Source: Streptomyces sp. NBC_01788
Lineage (GTDB): Bacteria; Actinomycetota; Actinomycetes; Streptomycetales; Streptomycetaceae
DNA length: 64,000 nt
Direction of reading: 5' to 3'
Assembly (NCBI RefSeq): GCF_035917575.1
Contig: NZ_CP109090.1
Span: 6,448,001-6,512,000 of the forward strand
Shown here: positions 8,887-17,479 of the stretch, piece by piece
Position numbering within the stretch: the first letter of the stretch is position 1
Layout: every line of letters starts with the position of its first letter
Translations under genes and position numbers: made by a program
Notes under the pieces: generated by a model
The model's database searches: none
What the model was told of the DNA's origin: nothing
What the model saw: the letters and a program-made list of their open reading frames with translations, nothing else

Positions 8887-10056
8887 GTGGCGGACGCTGC
8901 AGTGCGAGGCACCCGGCGGGTGCTGGTCGCCGCGGACAAGTTCAAGGGATCGCTGACGGCCGTGCAGGTCGCCGAGCGTGTGACGGCCGGGTTGCGCCGG
9001 GTCGCGCCGGACGTGGAGGTGGAGGCGCTGCCCGTCGCCGACGGCGGCGACGGGACCGTGGACGCGGCGGTCGCGGCCGGGTTCGAGCGCCGGGAGGTAC
9101 GGGTCGAGGGTCCCCTCGGGGACGAGGTGACCGCCGCGTTCGCGCTGCGCGGTGACACGGCGGTCGTGGAGATGGCCGAGGCCAGTGGGTTGCAGCGGCT
9201 GCCCGCCGGTGTGTTCGCGCCGCTCACGGCCTCCACGTACGGCTCCGGGGAGCTGCTGCGGGCCGCGCTGGACGCGGGGGCGCGCACGATCGTGTTCGGC
9301 GTGGGCGGGAGCGCGACGACCGACGGGGGCGCGGGGATGCTGTCCGCGCTCGGGGCGCGGTTCCTGGACGCGGACGGGGAGCCGATCCCTCCGGGGGGTG
9401 GGGGGCTGGCGGAACTCGCCCGGGCCGACCTGTCCGGGCTCGACCCGCGGCTCGCCGCGGTGGAGCTGGTGCTCGCCAGTGACGTCGACAATCCGCTGAC
9501 CGGGCCGAAGGGTGCGCCGGCGGTCTACGGGCCGCAGAAGGGTGCGTCGGCGGAGGACGTGGCGACGCTGGACGCGGCGCTCGCGCACTTCGCGAAGGTG
9601 CTGGAGGGTGTGGGCGGGGCCGGGGCCGGGGCTGGGAGCCTGGCCGCCGAGTACGCGGCGTCGCCGGGGGCGGGTGCGGCGGGTGGTATCGGGTTCGGGG
9701 CGATGCTGCTCGGGGCGCGGTTCCAGGCCGGGATCGAGGTCATGCTCGATGTGCTGGGCTTCGCCCCGGCGCTGGAGCGGGCCTCTTTGGTGATCACCGG
9801 TGAGGGATCCCTGGACGAGCAGACGCTGCACGGGAAGGCTCCGGCCGGGGTCGCGGCGGCGGCGCGGGCGGCGGGGAAGGATGTCGTCGCGGTCTGCGGG
9901 CGGCTGGCGCTGGGGCCGGAGGTTCTGGAACGTGCCGGGATTCGGCGCGCGTACGCGTTGACGGAGGTCGAGCCGGACGTTGCCACGTGCATCGCGGAGG
10001 CGGGGCCGATCCTGGAGCGGGTCGCCGAACGAATCGGCACCGACTGTCTGGGCTGA
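8887..10056 (+). CDS. glxK: glycerate kinase
   Basis: 389 residues from GTG 8887. The protein opens with LVAADKFKGSLTAVQVAE, then VADGGDGTVDA, GVGGSATTDGGAGML, DVDNPL and YGPQKGA, the hallmarks of the GlxK/GarK glycerate 2-kinase family. It phosphorylates D-glycerate to enter glycolysis, downstream of glyoxylate or glycerate catabolism. The length is normal. It is monocistronic and ends in a T-rich terminator. Confidence 0.95.
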   Translation: MADAAVRGTRRVLVAADKFKGSLTAVQVAERVTAGLRRVAPDVEVEALPVADGGDGTVDAAVAAGFERREVRVEGPLGDEVTAAFALRGDTAVVEMAEASGLQRLPAGVFAPLTASTYGSGELLRAALDAGARTIVFGVGGSATTDGGAGMLSALGARFLDADGEPIPPGGGGLAELARADLSGLDPRLAAVELVLASDVDNPLTGPKGAPAVYGPQKGASAEDVATLDAALAHFAKVLEGVGGAGAGAGSLAAEYAASPGAGAAGGIGFGAMLLGARFQAGIEVMLDVLGFAPALERASLVITGEGSLDEQTLHGKAPAGVAAAARAAGKDVVAVCGRLALGPEVLERAGIRRAYALTEVEPDVATCIAEAGPILERVAERIGTDCLG

Positions 10057-10059
10057 GTC

Positions 10060-10094
10060 GCGCCCTGCCCACCGGCCTGTGGGGCGCCTTTTTT
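10060..10094 (+). terminator. terminator of glycerate kinase
   Basis: GCGCCC (10060-10065) pairs with GGGCGC (10082-10087), followed by CTTTTTT. A T-run is unusual for this genome and makes the call convincing. Confidence 0.7.
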
Positions 10095-10848
10095 CCGGGG
10101 CTCCGCCCCGGTTCTCGCCCACCCGCCCGCCCGACTCGGTGGGTGCGGGGGTGCCCGTTCCCTGGGGCTCCGCCTCAGACCCCGGCGCGGCTGCGTGCCG
10201 ATTCTCGCCCGCCGCCCGCCCGGCACGGTGGGTCGAGGGGGCTGTGCCTTGGGGCTCCGCGGCAGCCGCGCCGGGGCTCCGCCCTGGTTCTCGCCCACCC
10301 GCCCGCCCGACTCGGTGGGTCGAGGGGGCCGTGCCCTGGGGCTCCGCCCCAGCACCCCGGCGGGGCTGCGCCCCTGCACCCCCGGGCGGGGCTCCGCCCC
10401 GGACCTTGGCGGGCTCCGCCGCAGTCCGCGCCGGGGTTCCGCCCCAGTTGTGGCCCACCCGCCCGCCCGACTCGGTGGGTGCGGGGGTGCCCGTTCCCTG
10501 GGGCTCCGCCCCAGACCCCGGCGCGGCTGCGCCCCTGCACCCCAGGGCTCCGCCCCAGCACCCCGGCGGGGCTGCGCCCCTGCACCCCAGGGCTCCGCCC
10601 CAGCACCCCGGCGGGGCTGCGCCCCTGCACCCCAGGGCTCCGCCCCTGCACCCCGCAGGGGTGCGCCCGTGTGCCCCGGCGGGGCTTCGTCCCAGGCCTC
10701 GGTGGCTCCGCCCCCTGTGTCCCGGCGGGGCTTCGCCCCAGGCCTTGCCCCCGCGGGGATGCGCTCCCTCCGTCGCCTCCCCCCCCCAGCCCCCCCCCGC
10801 GCTCGGTCCCCCCGGACCCGGTCCGCGCCCCCGGCATCCCACCTCACA
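10095..10848. repeat. GC-rich intergenic repeat cluster with 45-bp tandem units
   Basis: About 750 bases built from variants of GGGGCTCCGCCCC. Units recur at a 45-bp period between roughly 10511 and 10646 (CACCCCGGCGGGGCTGCG, then CCCCTGCACCCCAGGGCTCC). A longer block starting TTCTCGCCCACCCGCCCG appears at about 10112 and 10289, with a variant near 10450. Long open frames here on both strands are by-products of the bias. Confidence 0.85.
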
Positions 10849-10849
10849 G

Positions 10850-10885
10850 CGAAGGGCCCCGAACCTCTCGGTTCGGGGCCCTTCG
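10850..10885 (-). terminator. terminator of pssA
   Basis: A perfect 15-bp stem CGAAGGGCCCCGAAC / GTTCGGGGCCCTTCG with a 6-nt loop lies 24 bases downstream of the pssA stop codon. Confidence 0.85.
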
Positions 10886-10909
10886 GTGTTCCGTGGGTGC
10901 AGCGGAGCG

Positions 10910-11764
10910 TTACGGCTGGGCCGCTCGTGCCTCGCGGCGGTTGTCGCGGAAGTTGTTCACTCGGCGGGCCGTGGCGAAGAGGGGGATCACCGCGCCCATG
11001 ACCAGTTGCAGGGCGCAGCCGGTCTGGAGGAGGAGCTGGCCGCTGGGGGCGTCGAAGGCCCAGGCTGCCAGGAGACCCATCGAGAGGACGATCCAGGACA
11101 GCATGGCCACCGCGAGGCGGCCCCTCGGCTTCGGGTACTCCACGCGGCTCACCATCAGCCATGCCGTGCCGACGATCGCCAGCAGCGTGGCCACGAAGGG
11201 CAGCTCCAGCAGGACGATGGAGACCACCGTCAGCGCGCCGAAGGGTGACGGCATGCCCTGGAACATGCCGTCCTTCAGCGTCACGCAGGAGAACCTGGCG
11301 AGCCGCAGGACTACCGCCAGCAGCACCACGATCGCGCCGAGGGCCGCCACCCTCTGATGGGCGTCGTCCGCGACCATGCCGTAGACGAGGACGAAGTACG
11401 CCGGCGCCAGGCCGAAGCTGATCAGGTCGGAGAGGTTGTCCAGCTCGGCGCCCATGGGGGAGGAGCGCAGCTTCCTCGCGACCAGGCCGTCGAACAGGTC
11501 GAAGACCGCCGCGCACAGCATCAGGATGACCGCCGTGGCGGCGCTGTGCCGGGCCATGCCCGCCGACTCGTCGTTGCCGGTCAGGTGCGGGATCAGGATG
11601 CCGGTGGTGGTGAAGTACACCGCCATGAAGCCGCAGGTCGCGTTGCCCAGGGTGAGGGTGTCCGCTATCGACAGCCGCAACGAGAGGGGCATCTCCTCCT
11701 CTTCGTCCACCTCGTCCGCCTCCGGCACCCAGCCGGCCTGGGTCTCGGGATCAATCACGGTCAA
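10910..11764 (-). CDS. pssA: CDP-diacylglycerol-serine O-phosphatidyltransferase
   Basis: 284 residues. The CDP-alcohol phosphatidyltransferase signature is read as DGLVAR, eight residues, G, three residues, D and D (DLFDGLVARKLRSSPMGAEL, then DNLSD). Several membrane helices follow. It makes phosphatidylserine from CDP-diacylglycerol and serine. The TTG start at 11764 has GGGGTGA upstream and overlaps psd by 14 bases. A GTG two codons later is possible. It is transcribed as the second gene after psd, its pathway partner. Confidence 0.93.
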   Translation of the reverse strand: MTVIDPETQAGWVPEADEVDEEEEMPLSLRLSIADTLTLGNATCGFMAVYFTTTGILIPHLTGNDESAGMARHSAATAVILMLCAAVFDLFDGLVARKLRSSPMGAELDNLSDLISFGLAPAYFVLVYGMVADDAHQRVAALGAIVVLLAVVLRLARFSCVTLKDGMFQGMPSPFGALTVVSIVLLELPFVATLLAIVGTAWLMVSRVEYPKPRGRLAVAMLSWIVLSMGLLAAWAFDAPSGQLLLQTGCALQLVMGAVIPLFATARRVNNFRDNRREARAAQP

Positions 11765-12407
11765 TGCGAGTCACCCCAGCCACGGTCTTCTGGCCGACCT
11801 CGACCGCGACGTCCACACCCTCGGGCAGGTACAGGTCGACGCGCGAGCCGAAACGGATCAGACCGACCCGCTCGCCCTGCTCGACCTTGGTGCCGGACGG
11901 GATGTAGGGGACGATGCGGCGGGCCACCGCGCCGGCGATCTGCACCATCTCGATGTCGCCGAGCTCGGTGTCGAAGTGCCAGACGACCCGCTCGTTGTTC
12001 TCGCTCTCCTTGTTGAAAGCCGGAACGAAACCGCCGGGGACGTGCTCGACCGACGTGACCGTGCCGGAGAGCGGGGCGCGGTTGACGTGGACGTTCAGCG
12101 GGCTCATGAAGATCGCGACGCGCGTACGGCCGTCCTTCCACGGCATGATGCTCTGCACCACACCGTCGGCCGGCGAGATGACGCGACCCTGGGCGATCTC
12201 GCGCTCGGGGTCCCGGAAGAACCACAGCATTCCCGCCGCCAGCGCGGTGGCGGGAACGGCTACGGCCTTGGCAGCACCCGAGCGGCGGGCGCGCAGCAGG
12301 CTGACGGCCGCGGTGGCGACGGTCGGGAGAAGCCACGGCGATGCTCCGCGCGCAAGGCGTACGCCGGCCAGGCTGTCACGATGTGCAGGGGTTTGGCTGT
12401 GGGGCAT
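11751..12407 (-). CDS. psd: phosphatidylserine decarboxylase (short soluble type)
   Basis: 218 residues, the usual size of the short Psd class. One hydrophobic N-terminal stretch precedes WFFRDPERE, SPADGVVQSI and SPLNVHVNR. The self-cleavage site RFGS near the C-terminus yields the pyruvoyl group on serine. It converts phosphatidylserine to phosphatidylethanolamine. It leads the psd-pssA operon. Confidence 0.95.
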   Translation of the reverse strand: MPHSQTPAHRDSLAGVRLARGASPWLLPTVATAAVSLLRARRSGAAKAVAVPATALAAGMLWFFRDPEREIAQGRVISPADGVVQSIMPWKDGRTRVAIFMSPLNVHVNRAPLSGTVTSVEHVPGGFVPAFNKESENNERVVWHFDTELGDIEMVQIAGAVARRIVPYIPSGTKVEQGERVGLIRFGSRVDLYLPEGVDVAVEVGQKTVAGVTRIDRD

Positions 12408-12531
12408 GGATGACCTTCGTAAGCGGATGATGCCGCGCTTTCGACGGGGGACGGCGGCTTTCCGCGATCGTAGCGGTTAAGGGCCACAACTGGGTAAGCC
12501 GAGCTGCCGAGTCGGCTGTCGAACACCGTTG

Positions 12532-12568
12532 ACGGGGTGTGATCTTCTTCTCGAAGAAAACACCCCGT
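12532..12568 (-). terminator. terminator of the ethylmalonyl-CoA pathway operon
   Basis: ACGGGGTGT pairs with ACACCCCGT across an AT-rich insert that itself folds (TTCTTCTCGAAGAA). It lies just past the acyl-CoA dehydrogenase stop at 12579. Confidence 0.8.
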
Positions 12569-12578
12569 AGACGGACAT

Positions 12579-13820
12579 TCAGCCCTGGAACCGATACTCT
12601 TCGAGCAGTCTGCGGCCGATGATCATTTTCTGGATCTCGGCGGTGCCTTCACCGATGAGCAACATGGGGGCCTCACGGTACAGGCGCTCGATCTCGTACT
12701 CCTTGGAGAAGCCGTACCCGCCGTGGATGCGGAACGCGTCCTCGACGACCTCCTTGCAGTATTCGGAGGCCAGGTATTTTGCCATGCCTGCCTCAAGGTC
12801 ATTGCGCTCGCCCGAGTCCTTCTTACGGGCGGCGTTGACCATCATGGCATGGGCGGCCTCGACCTTGGTGGCCATCTCCGCCAGTTTGAACTGGATGGCC
12901 TGGTGCTGGGCGATCGGCTTGCCGAAGGTGTGGCGCTGCTGGGCGTAGGCCACGCCGAGCTCGAAGGCGCGCTGGGCGACGCCGCAGCCCCGGGCGGCGA
13001 CGTTCACCCGGCCGACCTCGACGCCGTCCATCATCTGGTAGAAGCCGCGCCCCGTGGCGCCGCCGAGCACCCGGTCGGCGGGTACGCGCAGGCCGTCCAT
13101 GATGAGTTCGGTGGTGTCGACGCCCTTGTAGCCCATCTTGTCGATCTTGCCGGGGATGGTGAGGCCGGGGCGGACCTCGCCGAAGCCGGGCTCCTTCTCC
13201 ACCAGGAAGGTCGTCATCGACTTGTGGGGCGCGGTGCCCTCCGGGTGACCCTCGTCACTGCGGACCAGGACGGCGACGAGGGAGGAGGTGCCGCCGTTGG
13301 TCAGCCACATCTTCTGGCCGGTCAGGACGTACTCTCCCCCACTCTCGACTGCGCTCGAGCGGGAGGTGCCCCCATCGTCCTTGACCGCCTTGGAGGTGAT
13401 CGCCGACACGTCGGAGCCCAGGCCCGGCTCCGACATGGAGAAGGCGCCGCGGATGTCGCCGGCCGCCATCCGGGGCAGGAAGTGGTCCTTCTGTTCCTGC
13501 GTGCCGTGCTGCTTGAGCATGTACGCGACGATGAAGTGGGTGTTGATGATGCCGGACACCGACATCCAGCCGCGGGCGATCTCCTCCACGCACAGCGCGT
13601 AGGTGAGGAGCGACTCGCCCAGGCCCCCGTACTCCTCGGGGATCATCAGACCGAACAGGCCCAGTTCCCTCAGGCCGTCCACGATCGCTTGCGGATACTC
13701 GTCGCGGTGCTCCAGTCCGGTCGCGACCGGGATGATCTCCTTGTCGACAAAGTCACGGACGGTGGAGACGATCTCCTGCTGCACGTCCGTCAGACCGGCG
13801 GTCTGGGCGAGTCGGGCCAT
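12579..13820 (-). CDS. mcd: acyl-CoA dehydrogenase, probably methylsuccinyl-CoA dehydrogenase
   Basis: 413 residues of acyl-CoA dehydrogenase fold: FGLMIPEEYGGLG, the FAD-contacting FSMSEPGLGSD, WLTNG, and the C-terminal RIHGGYGFSKEYEIERLYRE. Position as last gene of the ccr operon and the pathway context suggest oxidation of methylsuccinyl-CoA to mesaconyl-CoA; this specificity is inferred. Between KDDGG and GGEYVLTGQ there is an extra loop of about 12 residues (TSRSSAVES) made by a palindromic repeat inserted in frame. It sits in the middle beta domain and may be tolerated as a surface loop. Confidence 0.9.
   Translation of the reverse strand: MARLAQTAGLTDVQQEIVSTVRDFVDKEIIPVATGLEHRDEYPQAIVDGLRELGLFGLMIPEEYGGLGESLLTYALCVEEIARGWMSVSGIINTHFIVAYMLKQHGTQEQKDHFLPRMAAGDIRGAFSMSEPGLGSDVSAITSKAVKDDGGTSRSSAVESGGEYVLTGQKMWLTNGGTSSLVAVLVRSDEGHPEGTAPHKSMTTFLVEKEPGFGEVRPGLTIPGKIDKMGYKGVDTTELIMDGLRVPADRVLGGATGRGFYQMMDGVEVGRVNVAARGCGVAQRAFELGVAYAQQRHTFGKPIAQHQAIQFKLAEMATKVEAAHAMMVNAARKKDSGERNDLEAGMAKYLASEYCKEVVEDAFRIHGGYGFSKEYEIERLYREAPMLLIGEGTAEIQKMIIGRRLLEEYRFQG
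13331..13375 (-). repeat. short palindromic repeat inserted in frame in the dehydrogenase gene
   Basis: On the minus strand it reads GGGGGCACCTCCCGCTCGAG and continues CGCAGTCGAGAGTGGGGGAG. The two ends are roughly complementary. I recall near-identical sequences scattered between Streptomyces genes. Here it lies inside a conserved coding sequence and keeps the frame. Confidence 0.7.
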
Positions 13821-13823
13821 GGC

Positions 13824-14393
13824 CTACTTCCCCTGCTCCCTGGGTTCCGAACTGGGTGTGTCGCCCCGCAGGGGCGTCGTTTGAGGGTGATGGTGGGAGA
13901 CGGGCGGGCGGCCGGGCTGCTCGCCGCCGCGCTCCTTGGTGTACGTCTCGGTCGGCACCATCACCTTGCGGCGGAAGGTGCACACCAGCGTGCCGTCCTG
14001 CTTGTAGCCCCTGGTCTCGACGTGGACGATGCCGCGGTCGCTCTTCGACTTCGACGGCCACTTGTCCAGCACCGTCGTCTCGCCGTAGACCGTGTCGCCG
14101 TGGAAGGTCGGCGCCACATGCTTGAGCGACTCGATCTCCAGGTTGGCGATGGCCTTGCCGGAGACGTCCGGGACGGACATGCCGAGCAGCAGGGAGTAGA
14201 TGTAGTTGCCCACGACGACGTTCCTGCCGAAGTCGGTCGTCTTCTCGGCGTAGTTGGCGTCCATGTGGAGCGGGTGGTGGTTCATGGTGAGGAGGCAGAA
14301 CAGATGGTCGTCGTACTCCGTGACCGTCTTGCCCGGCCAGTGCTTGTAGACCGCCCCGACCTCGAACTCCTCGTAGGTCCGTCCGAACTGCAT
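13824..14393 (-). CDS. mch: MaoC-like hydratase, probably mesaconyl-CoA hydratase
   Basis: 189 residues. A single hot-dog MaoC domain covers the first 155 residues, with the hydratase motif DDHLFCLLTMNHHPLHMDA, then GNYIYSLLLGMSVPD. In the ethylmalonyl-CoA pathway Mch hydrates mesaconyl-CoA to beta-methylmalyl-CoA. The neighbours fit, but specificity is inferred. The last 30 residues (from GRPPVSHHHPQ) are low-complexity and come from a repeat related to one at the start of the next gene upstream. The gap to the dehydrogenase is 3 bases. Confidence 0.88.
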   Translation of the reverse strand: MQFGRTYEEFEVGAVYKHWPGKTVTEYDDHLFCLLTMNHHPLHMDANYAEKTTDFGRNVVVGNYIYSLLLGMSVPDVSGKAIANLEIESLKHVAPTFHGDTVYGETTVLDKWPSKSKSDRGIVHVETRGYKQDGTLVCTFRRKVMVPTETYTKERGGEQPGRPPVSHHHPQTTPLRGDTPSSEPREQGK

Positions 14394-14408
14394 GCCGCTC
14401 AGGCCTTT

Positions 14409-15425
14409 CTAGTCGGTGGGCATCTCGAACTTCGACGTGCGCCGCATGCCGGCCGCGCGGCCCTTGCCCGCGACCACCAGCGCCATCTTCCGGCTGGCCT
14501 CGTCGATCATCTCGTCGCCGAGCATCGCCGAGCCCTTCTTGCCACCCGCCTCGGACGTGCAGTACTCGTACGCGTCCAGGATCAGCTCGGCGTGGTCGTA
14601 GTCCTCCTGGGAGGGCGAGAACACCTCGTTGGCGGCCTCCACCTGACCGGGGTGCAGCACCCACTTGCCGTCGAAGCCGAGCGCGGCGGCCCGCCCCGCC
14701 ACCTCACGGAAGCCCTCGACGTTGCGGATCTGCAGGTAGGGACCGTCGATCGCCTGGAGGTCGTTGGCACGCGCGGCCATCAGGATCTTCATCAGGATGT
14801 AGTGGTAGGCGTCCGCCGGATAGCCGGGCGGCTGCTCGCCCACGACGAGCGACTTCATGTTGATCGACGCCATGAAGTCGGCCGGGCCGAAGACGATCGT
14901 CTCGAGCCGCCCGGAGGCCTGCGCGATCTCGTTGACGTTGTTCAGGCCCCGGGCGTTCTCGATCTGCGCCTCGATGCCGATGCGGCCCACCTCGAAGCCC
15001 ATCGTCTTCTCGATCTGCGTCAGCAGCAGGTCCAGCGCCACCACCTGCTGGGCGTCCTGCACCTTCGGCAGCATCACGCAGTCCAGGTTCTGGCCCGCGC
15101 CCTCGACCACCGTCACGACGTCGCGGTACGTCCACTCCGTCGTCCAGTCGTTGACCCGCACCACCCTGGTCTTGCCCGTCCAGTCGCCCTCGTTGAGGAA
15201 CTTGACGATGGTGTGCCGCGCCTCCGGCTTCGCCAGCGGCGCGCAGGCGTCCTCCAGGTCCAGGAACACCTGGTCGGCGGCCAGCCCCTGCGCCTTCTCC
15301 AGGAAACGGGGGTTCGAGCCCGGTACGGCCAGACAGGAGCGCCGGGGACGAAGGCGGTCGAAAGAAGGCCGTGCGGCGGAGCCGCCCGTTGGAAGGGTGG
15401 TGGTGGGCGACGGGTGGGCGGTCAT
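14409..15425 (-). CDS. mcl: HpcH/HpaI-family CoA lyase (malyl-CoA / beta-methylmalyl-CoA lyase type)
   Basis: 338 residues. The TIM-barrel aldolase motifs are RSCLAVPGSNPRFLEKA, FLDLEDACAPLAK (Mg2+-binding acidic residues), IEAQIENARGL and FGPADFMASI. Such enzymes cleave beta-methylmalyl-CoA to glyoxylate and propionyl-CoA and malyl-CoA to glyoxylate and acetyl-CoA. Its ATG overlaps the mutase stop by 4 bases, indicating translational coupling. The first 20 residues (HPSPTTTLPTGGSAARP) are low-complexity and repeat-derived, so a later native start is possible. Confidence 0.9.
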   Translation of the reverse strand: MTAHPSPTTTLPTGGSAARPSFDRLRPRRSCLAVPGSNPRFLEKAQGLAADQVFLDLEDACAPLAKPEARHTIVKFLNEGDWTGKTRVVRVNDWTTEWTYRDVVTVVEGAGQNLDCVMLPKVQDAQQVVALDLLLTQIEKTMGFEVGRIGIEAQIENARGLNNVNEIAQASGRLETIVFGPADFMASINMKSLVVGEQPPGYPADAYHYILMKILMAARANDLQAIDGPYLQIRNVEGFREVAGRAAALGFDGKWVLHPGQVEAANEVFSPSQEDYDHAELILDAYEYCTSEAGGKKGSAMLGDEMIDEASRKMALVVAGKGRAAGMRRTSKFEMPTD

Positions 15426-17470
15426 GCGGGGACCTCCAAGGGGTCGAGCTTGTTCGCTTTCCGGATCTCGTCGACGATACGGCCGATGATCCCGGTGATG
15501 TCGAAGTCCTTCGGGGTGAACACCGCGGCCACTCCGGCGGCCCTGAGCTGCTCGGCGTCGCCGTTCGGGATGATCCCGCCGGCGATCACCGGGATGTCGG
15601 CGGCGCCGGCCCGGCGCAGCCGCTCCAGCACGTCCGGCACGAGCCGGGCGTGCGAGCCGGACAGGATGGACAGGCCGACCGCGTGCACGTCCTCGGCGAG
15701 GGCCGCGTCCACGATCTGCTCGGGGGTGAGCCGTATGCCCTGGTAGACCACCTCGAACCCGGCGTCGCGGGCCCGTACGGCGATCTGCTCGGCGCCGTTG
15801 GAGTGGCCGTCCAGGCCCGGCTTGCCGACCAGGAAGCGCAGCTTGCCCACACCGAGGTCACGGGCCGTCAGTTCCACCCGGCGGCGCACCCCGGCCATCG
15901 CCGAGCCCTCCTCGGCGGTGACGGCGACCGGCGCCGACGACACGCCGGTGGGCGCCCGGAACTCGCCGAACACCTCGCGCAGGGCCCCGGCCCACTCGCC
16001 GGTCGTGACACCCGAGCGGGCGCACTCCAGCGTGGCCTCCATGAGGTTGCCGGTGCCCTTGGCCGCCTCCTTCAGCCGCTCCAGCGCCTTGCAGGGGCGC
16101 GGGTGGTTGAACGGCGGCTGGTAGCGGGTGTCGCGCCAGCGCAGGAGCGAGTCGGTCACGCGGGTCTCGACCGCCGGGTCGACCGTCTGGATCGCGGTGT
16201 CCAGATCGGCGGTGAGCGGGTTCGGTTCGGTGCCCTCGAACACGTTGACGCCGACGATCTTCTCCTGGCCCGACTCGATCCGGGCCCGGCGCTCGGCGTG
16301 CGAGGCGACCAGCTGCGACTTCAGGTAGCCGGACTCCACGGCGGCCATCGCGCCGCCCAGCTCCTGGATGTGCTCCATCTCGGCGAGCACCGCCTCGACC
16401 AGGTCCGCCACCTTCGCCTCGATCACCTTCGAGCCCTCGAAGATGTCCTCGTACTCCAGCAGGTCCGACTCGTAGGCCAGCACCTGCTGGATGCGCAGGG
16501 ACCACTGCTGGTCCCAGGGCCTGGGCAGGCCGAGGGCCTCGTTCCAGGCCGGCAGCTGCACGGCACGCGCACGTGCGTCCTTGGAGAGGGTGACGGCCAG
16601 CATCTCCAGGACGATCCGCTGGACGTTGTTCTCCGGCTGCGCCTCGGTCAGGCCGAGGGAGTTGACCTGGACGCCGTAGCGGAAACGGCGGTGCCTGGGG
16701 TCCTCGATGCCGTACCGCTCGCGGGTGATCCGGTCCCAGACGCGGCCGAACGCCCGCATCTTGCACATCTCCTCGACGAAGCGGACGCCCGCGTTCACGA
16801 AGAAGGAGATCCGTCCGACGACGTCACCCATGCGCTCCTGGGGCACCTGGCCGCTGTCGCGCACCGCGTCCAGGACGGCGATCGCGGTGGACATCGCGTA
16901 CGCGATCTCCTGCACCGGCGTGGCGCCTGCCTCCTGGAGGTGGTAGCTGCAGATGTTGATCGGGTTCCACTTGGGCATGTGGGAGACCGTGTACGCGATC
17001 ATGTCCGTGGTCAGCCGGAGGCTCGGGCCCGGCGGGAAGACATGGGTGCCGCGGGACAGGTACTCCTTGACGATGTCGTTCTGGGTCGTGCCCTGGAGCT
17101 TGGTGATGTCCGCGCCCTGCTCCTCCGCGACGACCTGGTACAGCGCCAGCAGCCACATGGCGGTGGCGTTGATGGTCATCGAGGTGTTCGTCTGCTCCAG
17201 GGGGATGTCCTGGAACAGCCGGCGCATGTCGCCGAGGTGCGCGACCGGCACGCCGACCCGGCCGACCTCGCCGCGGGCGAGGATGTGGTCGGGGTCGTAG
17301 CCGGTCTGCGTCGGCAGGTCGAACGCCACCGACAGACCGGTCTGGCCCTTGGCGAGGTTGCGCCGGTACAGCTCGTTGGAGGCCTCGGCCGTGGAGTGGC
17401 CCGCGTAGGTGCGCATGAGCCACGGCCGGTCTCTGTCCCCGTGGGCCCTGGGTGTCTGACGCTCACTCAT
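15422..17470 (-). CDS. ecm: coenzyme B12-dependent ethylmalonyl-CoA mutase (MeaA/Ecm type)
   Basis: 682 residues with a mutase barrel (MRTYAGHSTAEASNELYRRN, GLSVAFDLPTQTGYDPDH) and a C-terminal cobalamin-binding domain carrying GLDGHSNGAEQ (DxHxxG, His near 553), then SILSGSH and IAGGIIP. The single-polypeptide MeaA architecture and position beside ccr indicate ethylmalonyl-CoA to methylsuccinyl-CoA rearrangement rather than the two-subunit methylmalonyl-CoA mutase. The gap to ccr is 9 bases, consistent with one transcript. Confidence 0.93.
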   Translation of the reverse strand: MSERQTPRAHGDRDRPWLMRTYAGHSTAEASNELYRRNLAKGQTGLSVAFDLPTQTGYDPDHILARGEVGRVGVPVAHLGDMRRLFQDIPLEQTNTSMTINATAMWLLALYQVVAEEQGADITKLQGTTQNDIVKEYLSRGTHVFPPGPSLRLTTDMIAYTVSHMPKWNPINICSYHLQEAGATPVQEIAYAMSTAIAVLDAVRDSGQVPQERMGDVVGRISFFVNAGVRFVEEMCKMRAFGRVWDRITRERYGIEDPRHRRFRYGVQVNSLGLTEAQPENNVQRIVLEMLAVTLSKDARARAVQLPAWNEALGLPRPWDQQWSLRIQQVLAYESDLLEYEDIFEGSKVIEAKVADLVEAVLAEMEHIQELGGAMAAVESGYLKSQLVASHAERRARIESGQEKIVGVNVFEGTEPNPLTADLDTAIQTVDPAVETRVTDSLLRWRDTRYQPPFNHPRPCKALERLKEAAKGTGNLMEATLECARSGVTTGEWAGALREVFGEFRAPTGVSSAPVAVTAEEGSAMAGVRRRVELTARDLGVGKLRFLVGKPGLDGHSNGAEQIAVRARDAGFEVVYQGIRLTPEQIVDAALAEDVHAVGLSILSGSHARLVPDVLERLRRAGAADIPVIAGGIIPNGDAEQLRAAGVAAVFTPKDFDITGIIGRIVDEIRKANKLDPLEVPA

Positions 17471-17479
17471 GTGCGCCTC

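Noticed and set aside
10511..10646. CRISPR array
   Set aside because: The 45-bp units are contiguous tandem repeats without unique spacers, and no cas genes are present.
8782..11516. Long frames across the repeat cluster at 10.1-10.8 kb
   Set aside because: They translate to repetitive Gly/Pro/Arg/Ala sequence in every frame and lack conserved domains.
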